NCBI GenBank assembly: GCA_031385325.1
Contig: JANNBJ010000082.1
Coordinates: forward strand, 50,839-114,838
Direction: 5' to 3'
Source: SYFY01 sp031385325
Lineage (GTDB): Bacteria > Pseudomonadota > Gammaproteobacteria > Pseudomonadales > Azotimanducaceae
DNA length: 64,000 nucleotides
The notes under the pieces are model-generated. The model was not told where the DNA came from. It ran no database searches and saw only the letters and a program-made list of their open reading frames with translations. Both the position numbers and the translations under genes were made by a program. Positions 50,795 to 60,425 of this stretch are shown piece by piece. Numbering within the stretch: the first letter of the stretch is position 1; every line of letters begins with the position of its first letter.

Positions 50795-52106
50795 GATCGG
50801 CGGCTTGGCGTCCGAGCAAGACCACGAGCAGCATTGCCGGCACTCCCAGCAGCGCTGCATAGATGAAGAATGTGGTGTATCCAAATCCTTCCACGACGAG
50901 CCCTGAGAATCCACCGAACAAACCGCCCAGACTGGTCATCAATGAACTGAAAAGGGCGTATTGCGTCGCGGTATAGGTGCGATGGGTGAGACTGGACAGA
51001 AAGGCGATGAATACCACATTGGCCAGGCCGCCGCTGAAGTTGTCGGCGCTGATCACCAGCGCCAGCAGTGGCACCGACGCCTCGCCCCACCATGACAAAC
51101 TGGCAAACGCAAGATTGGTCAGCGCGACCAACGCTGCACCAACCAGCAACATCACACGCAAGCCATAACGAACCACCAGCATGCCGCCAACCACCGCGCC
51201 AACAATAGTCATACCAAACCCGAACACTTTGGCAATGCTTGCGATCTGGGTCTTGGTGAACCCAAGATCCAGGTAAAACGGATTGGCCATCACTCCCATG
51301 GTGATATCGCTCAATCGATAAACGGCAATCAGCAGCAGTACCAGCCAAGCCAGAGCCGACCCATTACGCCTGAAAAATTCGCGGAATGGATCGAACAGCG
51401 CTTCCCGTGTCCAGTCGACCAAGGAGCGTGAATTGCCGCTGGCCGTTCGAGCTTGGGCCCATCGATGTTCCGGCTCTCGAATACACAGGGTAGTGATCAC
51501 GCCAACCAGCATGCAGGCAGCCATCGACAGGTAGGCGATTGGCCAGGATGTGTACTCGGCAATGAACAGCGCACCAGCACCACCGACCAGCAACGCCAGG
51601 CGGTAGCCAAAAATGTAGGCAGCGGACAGCGCAGCCTGCTGTTCAACGGCTGCGATCTCGATGCGATAGGCATCGATCACGATATCCTGGGTTGCCGAAC
51701 CGAAGGCCAGCGCAAATGCGCACAACACAACAGGTAGTAGCGACACGGCAGGATCGGTCGATGCCAGACCCGCCAGAGCCGCGGCGATCAGGCATTGCGC
51801 CAGAAGCATCCAGCTGCGCCGCGCACCCAGCCGTCGCAATGGGCCAGGCAAGCGAATTGAATCGATGACTGGAGCCCAGAGCACCTTGATCGAATACGTC
51901 AGTGACAACATGCTGACGAAGCCGATGGTCGACAGCGTTATGCCCGATTCCCTGAGCCAGACCGATAGGGTGGAGAAAACCAGCAGGTAAGGCAGGCCGG
52001 CCGAAAAACCCAGCAAGCCCAGTACGGCCACCTCCGGGCGGCCATAAATCGCAACAGCATCCTGCCAGCGGTGATCGAGTTCACCGGGAGTGTGGTTCGA
52101 TGTCAC
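50751..52106 (-). CDS. ampG: AmpG-family muropeptide permease (MFS)
   Basis: A 451-residue MFS transporter with 12 predicted TMs. FSAGLPYLLVFSTLSVWLRESG and VLWAPVIDSIRLPGPLRRLGARRSW are hallmark AmpG segments. The central DIVIDAYRIE is conserved in TM5. It imports anhydro-muropeptides for recycling; ampD in this window is the next step. The GTG at 52106 overlaps the YajQ stop as GTGA. The 3' end overlaps the ATL gene. Confidence 0.93.
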   Translation of the reverse strand: MTSNHTPGELDHRWQDAVAIYGRPEVAVLGLLGFSAGLPYLLVFSTLSVWLRESGITLSTIGFVSMLSLTYSIKVLWAPVIDSIRLPGPLRRLGARRSWMLLAQCLIAAALAGLASTDPAVSLLPVVLCAFALAFGSATQDIVIDAYRIEIAAVEQQAALSAAYIFGYRLALLVGGAGALFIAEYTSWPIAYLSMAACMLVGVITTLCIREPEHRWAQARTASGNSRSLVDWTREALFDPFREFFRRNGSALAWLVLLLIAVYRLSDITMGVMANPFYLDLGFTKTQIASIAKVFGFGMTIVGAVVGGMLVVRYGLRVMLLVGAALVALTNLAFASLSWWGEASVPLLALVISADNFSGGLANVVFIAFLSSLTHRTYTATQYALFSSLMTSLGGLFGGFSGLVVEGFGYTTFFIYAALLGVPAMLLVVLLGRQAADLMAPRDDPSPPVLP

Positions 52107-52585
52107 TCGCGGAAGTTGTCGAACTGCAGCGGTATCTTGAGCTCGGCCTTCCTCAACAACGACATGATTTCCTGCAGGTCATCACGCTTCTTGCCGGTGA
52201 CGCGCAGTTTTTCGCCATTGACCTGGGATTGGACCTTCACCTTGCTGTCCTTGATGAGACGCGTAATGGTCTTTGCGTTGTCCTTGTCGATACCCTGATG
52301 GAGTGTGTACTTGCGGCGCTTCTGCTTGCCGGCGCCCTCCACTTGTCCAGCTTCGAGGCACTGGACATCGACATTTCGCCGGATCAACTTGTCGCGAAGA
52401 ATGTCCTCCATCTGGGTGAGCTGGAATTCTTCCAGTGCTGCCACCACGATGGCCTCGTCCTCGATACTGAAGCTTGCATCTATGCCTTTGAAATCAAAGC
52501 GCTTTTCAAGCTCTCGACCGGCTTGATCCACGGCATTTCGCACTTCCTGCATATCCACTTCGGAAATCACATCAAAAGATGGCAC
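52103..52585 (-). CDS. yajQ: YajQ-family nucleotide-binding protein (DUF520)
   Basis: A 160-residue protein with the YajQ start MPSFDVISEVDMQEVRNAVDQA and tandem ferredoxin-like folds, ending LRKAELKIPLQFDNFRE. The family binds c-di-GMP and RNA in some species (for example Xanthomonas). It is the first gene before ampG, coupled by a GTGA overlap. Its role here is probably regulatory. Confidence 0.94.
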   Translation of the reverse strand: MPSFDVISEVDMQEVRNAVDQAGRELEKRFDFKGIDASFSIEDEAIVVAALEEFQLTQMEDILRDKLIRRNVDVQCLEAGQVEGAGKQKRRKYTLHQGIDKDNAKTITRLIKDSKVKVQSQVNGEKLRVTGKKRDDLQEIMSLLRKAELKIPLQFDNFRE

Positions 52586-52673
52586 GACACCTGACTCCTC
52601 GCGCTGTTTGGTCCATCGGCACAGGTTCCTGCTACCATGCCATTTCGCCCGTAGTTCCAGCCCGCTAACTTAC

Positions 52674-53642
52674 ATGCCGAAGGCAGACATTCCAATTATC
52701 GTCGTCGATGACGCGAAGTTCTCTTCTGCGATCATCGCCAAAGCACTGCGCGCCGGTGGGTTCAACAACGTCCGTTTCACCAATAATCCACTGCAAGCGC
52801 TGCGCTCGCTGGAAAAGCGACCCGCCGAAGTAGTCATCGCTGATTGGTTGATGCCAACGATGGATGGCATCGAACTGGCCCGCCGTATCAAGAAGATGGA
52901 TGAGCTCGAACATCGCTTCACCTACGTCATGCTGCTCACTGCGCGCGATGATCCGGATGCGTTGAACGAAGCATTCGCTGCTGGCACTGATGATTTCCTG
53001 AACAAAGCCAATCTACGCACCCAGTTGCTGGCGCGGGTAACCACAGCGCACCGAATCGCCAGACGCCAGAACGATCTGCTGACCAACAATCAACTTCTGC
53101 ATCGCCGACTACGCGAGACACAGAACACCGATTTGGTTGACCCGGCTACCGGCCTTGGCAACGTTCGCTCCACCCTCGACAAGTTAGCAAACGTGATCAA
53201 ACACGCCGAGACCCGTGGTGGTGGAGCCTGCGTGATTCTGGTGGGTGTCCAGAACCTGCCGATCATTACCGAGCAATTCGAAGCCGCTGTGGTCGATGAA
53301 CTTCTCGCCGCCATCGCCGTCCGGATTCGTCAGCTGGTAAGACCACTGGATACCGTGACCCGACCTGAACCCAATATGTTCGCGATCGTGCTCACCCATC
53401 CGGCACCCTTTGGTAATGGCGAAGCGTTTCGTCGCATATTCGACAGTCTGTACATGCGCTCATTCAAGACCAGTAAAGGTTTCATCCCCATCGTCGTCGG
53501 AATGAGCATCTGCACCGTCGACGCGAGTACCGGGTTTCCGGGTGCCAAGATGCTGCTGCAATGCGCATTCAAGGGTATGTCTGCTTCATTCGACTCCGGT
53601 ACGGTGTCTCACAAGGCGTTCGATCCGGTAGATGCGGTCTAG
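52674..53642 (+). CDS. Response regulator with degenerate GGDEF domain
   Basis: A 322-residue protein. The receiver domain has IPIIVVDDAKFSSAII and VVIADWLMPTMDGIEL (phospho-Asp in DWLMP). The second half (about 150-320) has a GGDEF-like fold start (NTDLVDPATGLGN) but reads RPEPNMFAIVL where a GGDEF signature would be, so it is probably a non-catalytic GGDEF that binds GTP or c-di-GMP, or a partner. ATG at 52674; longer frames lack support. The luciferase-like gene begins 20 bases later. Confidence 0.85.
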   Translation: MPKADIPIIVVDDAKFSSAIIAKALRAGGFNNVRFTNNPLQALRSLEKRPAEVVIADWLMPTMDGIELARRIKKMDELEHRFTYVMLLTARDDPDALNEAFAAGTDDFLNKANLRTQLLARVTTAHRIARRQNDLLTNNQLLHRRLRETQNTDLVDPATGLGNVRSTLDKLANVIKHAETRGGGACVILVGVQNLPIITEQFEAAVVDELLAAIAVRIRQLVRPLDTVTRPEPNMFAIVLTHPAPFGNGEAFRRIFDSLYMRSFKTSKGFIPIVVGMSICTVDASTGFPGAKMLLQCAFKGMSASFDSGTVSHKAFDPVDAV

Positions 53643-53662
53643 CTCAGGCTGGATGCACCGCA

Positions 53663-54667
53663 ATGACAACCTCCGTACTTGCCAACGTCAAACTCTCCGT
53701 CCTGGATCTCTCGCCAGTCGTTGAAGGCGCTTCGGCTCGCGACGCGCTTGCCAACAGTCTTGATCTGGCGCGACACGCTGAAGCACTCGGCTATCACCGC
53801 TACTGGCTGGCCGAACACCACAACATGCAAGGCATCGCCAGCGCCGCAACGGCTGTCGTCATTGGCCATGTGGCAGGAGGCACCAAGAGTATTCGCGTCG
53901 GTGCCGGCGGAGTGATGCTGCCAAATCATTCACCCTTGGTGATTGCCGAACAATTCGGTACTTTGGAAAGCCTGTATCCAGGTCGAATCGATCTCGGGCT
54001 TGGGCGCGCACCGGGCACCGATCAGATCACGGCCCAGGCGCTGAGACGCAATCTCACCGGAGACGTCGATCAGTTTCCCCAGGACGTTATGGAACTGCTG
54101 CGCTATTTCTCTGGTACCTCGGGACGAGTGCAGGCAGTGCCCGGCCAAGGTCTGAACGTGCCCGTGTGGATTCTCGGGTCGAGTCTGTTTGGCGCTTCCC
54201 TGGCTGGCGCGCTTGGTCTGCCGTTTGCGTTTGCCTCGCACTTCGCTCCGGCAGCGATGATGCAGGCCATCGAAGTCTATCGAACCCGGTTCCGACCTTC
54301 GACATATCTCGACAAGCCCTATCTGATGCTCGGCTTCAATGTGTGCGCTGCGGACACCAACGAAGAAGCCATGCTGTTGCGCAGCTCGGCACTGCAATCA
54401 TTTGTTCGACTGCGCGCCGGAAGCCCTGGCAAATTGCCGCCTCCTGTCGCTGATTTCGAGTCATCGCTCAGCGCTGCTGATCGATACATGGTGGACCAGA
54501 TCGGCGTCTGCAGCGCGGTGGGCAATCCCGATACCGTACGCGGCAGATTGATCGAGTTTATCGAGCAGACCGGGGCCGATGAACTCATGGTGGTTGCACA
54601 GATTTTTTCGCACACTGCCCGCAAGCGATCATACGAACTGCTGTCGACACTCACGCAGTCCAGCTGA
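53663..54667 (+). CDS. Luciferase-like flavin monooxygenase (MsnO8-type LLM)
   Basis: A 334-residue TIM-barrel LLM protein. YHRYWLAEHHNMQGIASAATAVVIGHVA and TKSIRVGAGGVMLPNHSPLVIAEQFGTLESLYPGRIDLGLGRAPG are signatures of the MsnO8 group. These flavin-dependent proteins oxidise unknown small molecules. ATG at 53663. The 3' neighbour is cobalamin adenosyltransferase, 15 bases away. Confidence 0.92.
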   Translation: MTTSVLANVKLSVLDLSPVVEGASARDALANSLDLARHAEALGYHRYWLAEHHNMQGIASAATAVVIGHVAGGTKSIRVGAGGVMLPNHSPLVIAEQFGTLESLYPGRIDLGLGRAPGTDQITAQALRRNLTGDVDQFPQDVMELLRYFSGTSGRVQAVPGQGLNVPVWILGSSLFGASLAGALGLPFAFASHFAPAAMMQAIEVYRTRFRPSTYLDKPYLMLGFNVCAADTNEEAMLLRSSALQSFVRLRAGSPGKLPPPVADFESSLSAADRYMVDQIGVCSAVGNPDTVRGRLIEFIEQTGADELMVVAQIFSHTARKRSYELLSTLTQSS

Positions 54668-54682
54668 ACAGGAACGCACACC

Positions 54683-55222
54683 ATGGGCAATCGCATCACA
54701 CGAGTCACTACCCGCACTGGCGACTCTGGCACATCGGGTACTGCAACCGGCCGACGCCTGCCAAAGACGGATGCCTTGTTCGTGGCACTGGGAGATGTCG
54801 ATGAACTGAACTCATGCATCGGACTGACCTGTGCGGCGATCAGGGATGTGCCTGGGTTTGCGTTGAACATCCAGCAGGCACTATTCGATCTCGGTGCCTG
54901 CCTCGCTACCGAAGGAATGACTCCTGCGCCAGCCTCTACCGAGATCGAGTCCACAGCGACGAGGCTGAATGACGAACTGCCGCCCCTCAAGGAGTTTGTT
55001 CTACCGGGTGGGAATGAAGCCGCCGCACGATGTCACGTGGCTCGCGCTGTCTGCCGTCGCGCTGAACGCAGTGTCTGGGGGCTGGTCGAGAGGGCGCTGG
55101 GGGAGACCTACACGGACTGCGCCGTGTACCTGAATCGCCTCAGCGATCTGTTGTTCGTGTGGGCGCGTGACCTCAATCGACTTGACGGCGAAGAGGTCCT
55201 CTGGCGCGGTACAAACCGCTGA
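54683..55222 (+). CDS. PduO-type ATP:cob(I)alamin adenosyltransferase
   Basis: A 179-residue trimeric adenosyltransferase. TRTGDSGTSGT and LPKTDALFVALGDVDELNSCIG are the ATP-binding signatures, and ARAVCRRAERSVWGL with YLNRLSDLLFVWAR completes the PduO pattern. It makes adenosylcobalamin for radical enzymes. No adenosylcobalamin-dependent enzyme is in this window. The ATG at 54683 is 16 bases after the LLM stop. Confidence 0.95.
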   Translation: MGNRITRVTTRTGDSGTSGTATGRRLPKTDALFVALGDVDELNSCIGLTCAAIRDVPGFALNIQQALFDLGACLATEGMTPAPASTEIESTATRLNDELPPLKEFVLPGGNEAAARCHVARAVCRRAERSVWGLVERALGETYTDCAVYLNRLSDLLFVWARDLNRLDGEEVLWRGTNR

Positions 55223-55227
55223 TCGGA

Positions 55228-56886
55228 CTACAGAATCAATCGCCTCAGGTCACCCAGAACACCGCACAGGTCAACCATGAACCGGCCTGCCTCGGCGCCA
55301 TTGATGGCCCTATGGTCGTAACTCAATGACAGCGGCAACATCTCTCGAGGTAGAAACTCCCGACCGTTCCACTGTGGTTTGGTGACAAGCCGACCCACAC
55401 CGAGTATCGCAACCTCAGGTGCGTTGACGATGGGTGTGAACCCCGTGCCACCCAGTGCGCCGAGGCTGGATATGCTGAACGTACCGCCCTGCATGTCGTT
55501 CATGCCAAGCTTGCCGCGTCTGGCCTTGTCTGCAAGATCATTGATGGCGCTGGACAGCTCCCAGATTCCCATCCGATCCGCATCACGAATGACCGGGACC
55601 ACCAGGCCATCAGGCGCATCAACGGCAAATCCGATGTGGTAGTAGCGCTTGAGGACAAAGTTTTCCTTGTTTGCATCCAGCGACGCATTAAATCGCGGAT
55701 GTAGCTTGAGAACCGCACTACACGCGCGAACAAGGAACGACAACGGCGTCACCTTGACTCCGCGTCGTTCAGCCTCGGCCTTCAGTGACTTGCGAAACTC
55801 CTCAAGCGCCGTGATGTCGGCATCGTCATGCTGCGTGACATGCGGAACGTTGAGCCAGCTACGATGCAGGTTTTCCGCACCCGCTCGCCGTATGCGCGAC
55901 ATGGGTTCAATTTCGACCGGGCCAAACTTCGCAAAGTCGATGACCGGCACGGCCGGAATACCCGAGCCCGAGACAGCCTTCTGAACGGGGGCTTTCAACC
56001 GCGCTTTGACATAGGCCTGCACGTCTTCTTTGACAATGCGGCCTCGACTACCACTGCCCTTGACCTGCGACAGATCAACACCCAGTTCTCGTGCCATAAG
56101 ACGAACTGCAGGTCCGGCGTAGACATCCGCACCACTGGATGCAGCGGGTTGATCGGCAGAAACAACTGGACTTGTTACCGAGGCGGCCGCGGGTTTTTCA
56201 ACTGATTTTGTCTGTTCTGGAGCGCTCGGTGCAGGTTGAGGCATCGCAGCGCCAACCGGCTTCATGGTCAACAGTCGGTCGCCCGCGTTTACGGCCTGAT
56301 CAAGCGCAACGTGCAATGCGGCGATGGTGCCAGCCGATGGCGAAGGTACTTCCATGGACGCCTTGTCCGACTCAACCACCAACAGCAAATCACCAGCTGC
56401 AACAACGTCGCCGGACTTGACCGCAATTTCGATGACGATGACGTCTTTCGCATCGCCAATATCCGGAAGCAGAACATCAACTTCAGCTGCTGACTGTGCC
56501 TCAGCTGGCGCAGCCGTAGGCGTAGGTGCAGGCGTAAGCGTAGGTGCAGGAGTAGGCGTAGGCGCCGCTGCAGTAGGCTTGGCTGCAACAGGGGCGGCGG
56601 GCGGTGATTCAGCAGCCGGGGTCGTCACTTCTGATCCCGCGCCCGCTGCCTCGATTTTGGCGAGCAGACTGCCTTCGCTTACCCGATCACCAAGCTTGAC
56701 CTCAATGCTGGTGATCTTGCCGACCAGCCCGGCCGGAACTTCCATCGACGCCTTGTCGGATTCGATCACCACAATCGTTTCGTTGGCTTCCACCAGATCG
56801 CCCACAGCAACACAGATCTCGATGATTTCAACCTCATCGACATCACCGATATCAGGAACAAGAATGTCCGTCACGATAGTCCTCAC
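55228..56886 (-). CDS. aceF: Pyruvate dehydrogenase E2, dihydrolipoamide acetyltransferase
   Basis: A 552-residue E2 with two lipoyl domains (each with VIESDKASMEVP or VVESDKASMEVP; the Lys is lipoylated). A Pro/Thr/Ala linker follows (PTPTPAPTLTPAPTPT), then a peripheral-subunit domain (AVRLMARELGVDLSQVKGSG) and the acetyltransferase core. The C-terminal motif reads LSYDHRAINGAEAGRFM, with Asn where many E2s have Asp, a variant also seen in Pseudomonas-type E2. The GTG at 56886 overlaps the aceE stop as GTGA. The E3 gene lpd is not adjacent. Confidence 0.93.
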   Translation of the reverse strand: MRTIVTDILVPDIGDVDEVEIIEICVAVGDLVEANETIVVIESDKASMEVPAGLVGKITSIEVKLGDRVSEGSLLAKIEAAGAGSEVTTPAAESPPAAPVAAKPTAAAPTPTPAPTLTPAPTPTAAPAEAQSAAEVDVLLPDIGDAKDVIVIEIAVKSGDVVAAGDLLLVVESDKASMEVPSPSAGTIAALHVALDQAVNAGDRLLTMKPVGAAMPQPAPSAPEQTKSVEKPAAASVTSPVVSADQPAASSGADVYAGPAVRLMARELGVDLSQVKGSGSRGRIVKEDVQAYVKARLKAPVQKAVSGSGIPAVPVIDFAKFGPVEIEPMSRIRRAGAENLHRSWLNVPHVTQHDDADITALEEFRKSLKAEAERRGVKVTPLSFLVRACSAVLKLHPRFNASLDANKENFVLKRYYHIGFAVDAPDGLVVPVIRDADRMGIWELSSAINDLADKARRGKLGMNDMQGGTFSISSLGALGGTGFTPIVNAPEVAILGVGRLVTKPQWNGREFLPREMLPLSLSYDHRAINGAEAGRFMVDLCGVLGDLRRLIL

Positions 56887-59549
56887 GAAATCCTTGGATT
56901 GGGCTTGTCGGCATCGATGCCGAGATCATTGCGGGCCTGACGGACCACTTCTGCGGAAATACTCTGTCGCTGCTGCAGCGAGTACAGCGCCGCCAGCGTC
57001 ACATAGCGACGATCGACCTCGAAGAAGTCGCGCAACCGGTCACGACGATCACTGCGGCCAAAACCATCCGTACCCAGTACGTGATAGTCGGCCTTGATAT
57101 AGGGCCGGATCTGTTCGGAATATGCGCGCATGTAGTCGGTGGCTGCGATCACCGGAAGGTCCCCTGACAGCGCCACCTCCGCATGACCCTGACGGGGTGT
57201 CTCGTCAGGATGGAGGAGATTCCAGCGCGCAGCATCGGCGCCATTACGCGCCAGCTCGTTGAAGCTGGTGACGCTGTAGATATCACTGCCAACACCGTAC
57301 TGCGCTTCCAGCATCTGCGCTGCAGCTTCAACTTCGCGAAGAATCGCGCCACTACCCAGCAGGCGCACTCTCTTCGTCGCGCTTTCTGCAGTACGTCGCA
57401 GCAGATAGATTCCTTGTCGAATCCCTTCTTCGGCGCCGGCCGGCATGGGCGGATGAACATAATTTTCGTTCATCACTGTGACGTAGTAGTAGACGTTTTC
57501 CCGCTCCGCCAGCATTCGGCGCAGTCCATCCTGGATGATGACAGCCAGCTCATAGGCATAACACGGGTCATAAGCGACACAGTTCGGAATGGTCGAAGCC
57601 AGGAGGTGCGAGTGACCATCCTGATGCTGCAGACCTTCACCGTTGAGCGTGGTTCGGCCAGCAGTACCGCCGAGCAGAAATCCTCTCGCCTGCATGTCGC
57701 CGGCCGCCCAGGCCAGATCGCCGATACGCTGAAAGCCGAACATCGAGTAGTAGATGTAGAACGGAATCAACGTGTACCGATGTGTTGTATACGATGTCGC
57801 CGCGGCCATCCAGGCTGCAAAAGCGCCGGCTTCGTTGATGCCTTCTTCAAGTACCTGGCCATCGCGGCTTTCGCGATACGAGCCAATTTCTTCCGAGTCT
57901 TCCGGCTCATACAGCTGCCCAACCGACGAATAGATGCCGAGCTGTCGGAACATACCCTCCATCCCGAAAGTCCTCGCCTCGTCCGGCACAATCGGCACAA
58001 CACGTTTGCCGATTTGTTTATCGCGCAGCAAGGTAGACAGAATGCGCACAAACGACATCGTTGTGGATATCTGCCGTTCGCCTGTGCCTTGCAGTTGTGC
58101 GGTAAAAGTCTCCAGTGCAGGAACACTGAGATTGAGGAAATCAACGGTGCGGCGAGGGATCGGACCACCGAGCTTTTCCCGCTGTCGACGCAGGTATTCC
58201 ATTTCCGGTGAATCCATCGGCGGTCGGTAGTACTGCACTTCTTCCAGTTGTTTATCCGTAAGCGGGACGTCGAATCGGTCGCGGAAGTACTTAAGCTCAT
58301 CGAGCGTCAGCTTCTTGACCTGGTGCGTGTCATTCTCGGCTTCGCCAGCATTGCCCATGCCATAGCCTTTGACGGTCTTGGCGAGGATGACTGTTGGCTG
58401 GCCTTTGTGGTGGACCGCGGAGTGATACGCGGCATAAACCTTGTAAGGATCATGGCCACCACGGTTGAGTTTGAAGATATCGTCATCGGTGAGGTGCGAG
58501 ACCATTTCCAGCAATTCCGGATCCTGGCCAAAGAACTTCTCGCGCACATAGTCACCCCCATGCGCCTTGAAGTTCTGATACTCACCGTCAACCGTCTCGT
58601 CCATGCGCTGCTGCAACAGGCCGAGCGCATCCTTGGCAAACAAAGGGTCCCACAGGCGCCCCCAGACGACCTTGATGACGTTCCAGCCTGCCCCGCGGAA
58701 CGAGCCTTCCAGCTCCTGGATGATTTTGCCATTGCCTCTGACGGGCCCATCGAGGCGCTGCAGGTTGCAGTTGACGACAAAGATGAGATTGTCGAGCTTC
58801 TCTCGTCCAGCGAGGCCAAGCGCGCCTAACGATTCGGGTTCGTCGGTTTCACCATCACCCAGAAACGCCCACACCTTGCGATTGCCCATGGGTACAAGAC
58901 CTCGGGCATCCAGGTACTTCATCACATGTGCCTGGTAGATGGCCTGCAACGGCCCCAATCCCATCGACACCGTCGGGAATTGCCAGTAATCCGGCATCAG
59001 CCATGGATGTGGGTAAGAAGACAGGCCCTTGCCACCCACTTCTTCTCGAAACTTGTCGAGCTGCTCTGCCTCGAGTCGACCTTCAAGGTAGGAGCGCGCA
59101 TACACACCCGGCGCGCAATGGCCCTGGAAATAGATCAGGTCGCCTGCAGATTCTGCCGTCGCGCCTTGAAAGAAATAGTTGAATCCGACGTCATACAGCG
59201 TCGCCGACGAGGCGAAGGACGAAATGTGGCCACCCAGTTCCCCTTCCCTTCGATTGGCACGAACCACCAGCGCCAGCGCGTTCCATCGAATGAGACTGCG
59301 GATGCGCCGTTCCATGAAGAGGTCGCCCGGCATCATCGCTTCCTGACTGGAAGGAATGGTGTTTCGGTACGGCGTGGTAATGGTGTAAGGCAGCGAAGCA
59401 CCGGTCTTGGTCATTCGGGCAGATAACCGCTGCAGAAGAAAGTTGGCTCGCTCGATCCCCTGGGTCTTCAGCACATGCTCAAGTGCATCAAGCCAATCCT
59501 GGGTTTCGCCCGAATCGATGTCTCGAATCAACTCACGCTTGATACTCAA
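56883..59549 (-). CDS. aceE: Pyruvate dehydrogenase E1 component (homodimeric)
   Basis: An 888-residue E1 of the homodimeric type. The ThDP/Mg motif is FLGDGETDEPES with the downstream NLIFVVNCN, and VGYMYFYSMF-like and QDGHSHLLAS segments fit the catalytic C-terminal half. The start is TTG 59549: GGAGGA lies eight bases upstream and the protein then begins MSIKRELIRDIDSGETQDW, as in known AceE. It decarboxylates pyruvate and passes acetyl to E2 (aceF). Confidence 0.94.
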   Translation of the reverse strand: MSIKRELIRDIDSGETQDWLDALEHVLKTQGIERANFLLQRLSARMTKTGASLPYTITTPYRNTIPSSQEAMMPGDLFMERRIRSLIRWNALALVVRANRREGELGGHISSFASSATLYDVGFNYFFQGATAESAGDLIYFQGHCAPGVYARSYLEGRLEAEQLDKFREEVGGKGLSSYPHPWLMPDYWQFPTVSMGLGPLQAIYQAHVMKYLDARGLVPMGNRKVWAFLGDGETDEPESLGALGLAGREKLDNLIFVVNCNLQRLDGPVRGNGKIIQELEGSFRGAGWNVIKVVWGRLWDPLFAKDALGLLQQRMDETVDGEYQNFKAHGGDYVREKFFGQDPELLEMVSHLTDDDIFKLNRGGHDPYKVYAAYHSAVHHKGQPTVILAKTVKGYGMGNAGEAENDTHQVKKLTLDELKYFRDRFDVPLTDKQLEEVQYYRPPMDSPEMEYLRRQREKLGGPIPRRTVDFLNLSVPALETFTAQLQGTGERQISTTMSFVRILSTLLRDKQIGKRVVPIVPDEARTFGMEGMFRQLGIYSSVGQLYEPEDSEEIGSYRESRDGQVLEEGINEAGAFAAWMAAATSYTTHRYTLIPFYIYYSMFGFQRIGDLAWAAGDMQARGFLLGGTAGRTTLNGEGLQHQDGHSHLLASTIPNCVAYDPCYAYELAVIIQDGLRRMLAERENVYYYVTVMNENYVHPPMPAGAEEGIRQGIYLLRRTAESATKRVRLLGSGAILREVEAAAQMLEAQYGVGSDIYSVTSFNELARNGADAARWNLLHPDETPRQGHAEVALSGDLPVIAATDYMRAYSEQIRPYIKADYHVLGTDGFGRSDRRDRLRDFFEVDRRYVTLAALYSLQQRQSISAEVVRQARNDLGIDADKPNPRIS

Positions 59550-59717
59550 CGTCTGTCTCCTCCATGTTGGCAACCGCCGAAGCACCTCGCCCAGCACAAT
59601 ACACCGAGGGCTGGGGAAATTGATGCATTGATCGAGAGAGAGCGCTACTCCCTACTCACGACAGGTTGAGTCTAGTTCGTCCGACCAAGAAGATACTTCG
59701 TCTACAAAATTGCCAAC

Positions 59718-60290
59718 TCAATCTGCGAGGCTTGAGTACAGGCGCTTCCAGTCAAAAAATGCTCCCGGATCAGTCTTTCGTCCCGGCGCAATTTCACTGT
59801 GTCCGACCACCGTATCCCGGCCAAGTTTCGGATAACGGACAAACAAGGTCTTGATGGTGCGCGAAAGCACTGCGTACTGCGAGCTCGTATACGGCCGATC
59901 GTCCGTACCTTCCAGTTCAATGCCGATGGAAAAGTCGTTGCATCGAGGGCGTCCTCGCCACTGCGAAACACCGGCATGCCAGGCGCGACGATCGAGCGCT
60001 ACGAACTGAGTGATTCGCCCCCGTCGATTGATGAAAACATGCGCGCTGACACGAACGCCAGCCACAGACGTAAAGGTGGGATGGGCGGTGATATCCAGAC
60101 GGTTGATGAACAGATCTTCGACAAACGTGCCACCAAACTGTCCCGGTGGAAGGGAAATGCCATGCAGGACAATCAACTCAATCGACGCGCCATCCGGTCG
60201 GTTGTCGGAATTGGGTGACTCAACACGACGAGTGTGGTCAAGCCAATTTTTTGGGTCAGCGGTCACCGCCAACGAACTCGAATCCGGCAC
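59718..60290 (-). CDS. ampD: 1,6-anhydro-N-acetylmuramyl-L-alanine amidase AmpD
   Basis: A 190-residue zinc amidase. Zinc ligands are visible in IVLHGISLPPGQFGG, HAGVSQWRG and VVGHSEIAPGRKTDPG (His and Asp, with the Lys). It removes the peptide from anhydro-muropeptides in the cytoplasm, the recycling step after AmpG import (ampG at 50751-52106). The GTG at 60290 is the longest start; a later one is possible. It is divergent from nadC. Confidence 0.93.
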   Translation of the reverse strand: MPDSSSLAVTADPKNWLDHTRRVESPNSDNRPDGASIELIVLHGISLPPGQFGGTFVEDLFINRLDITAHPTFTSVAGVRVSAHVFINRRGRITQFVALDRRAWHAGVSQWRGRPRCNDFSIGIELEGTDDRPYTSSQYAVLSRTIKTLFVRYPKLGRDTVVGHSEIAPGRKTDPGAFFDWKRLYSSLAD

Positions 60291-60425
60291 GCGAGACGCC
60301 TCCGATGAGTACGGTCTTGCCGATCATCATGCAGAGAAAAACAATAAGAGGGCAAAATCCACATCCTCTGGTTTTGCTGTGGCTACACTATGCGATCCTC
60401 GAACAGAACTCCAACGGACATCCGG

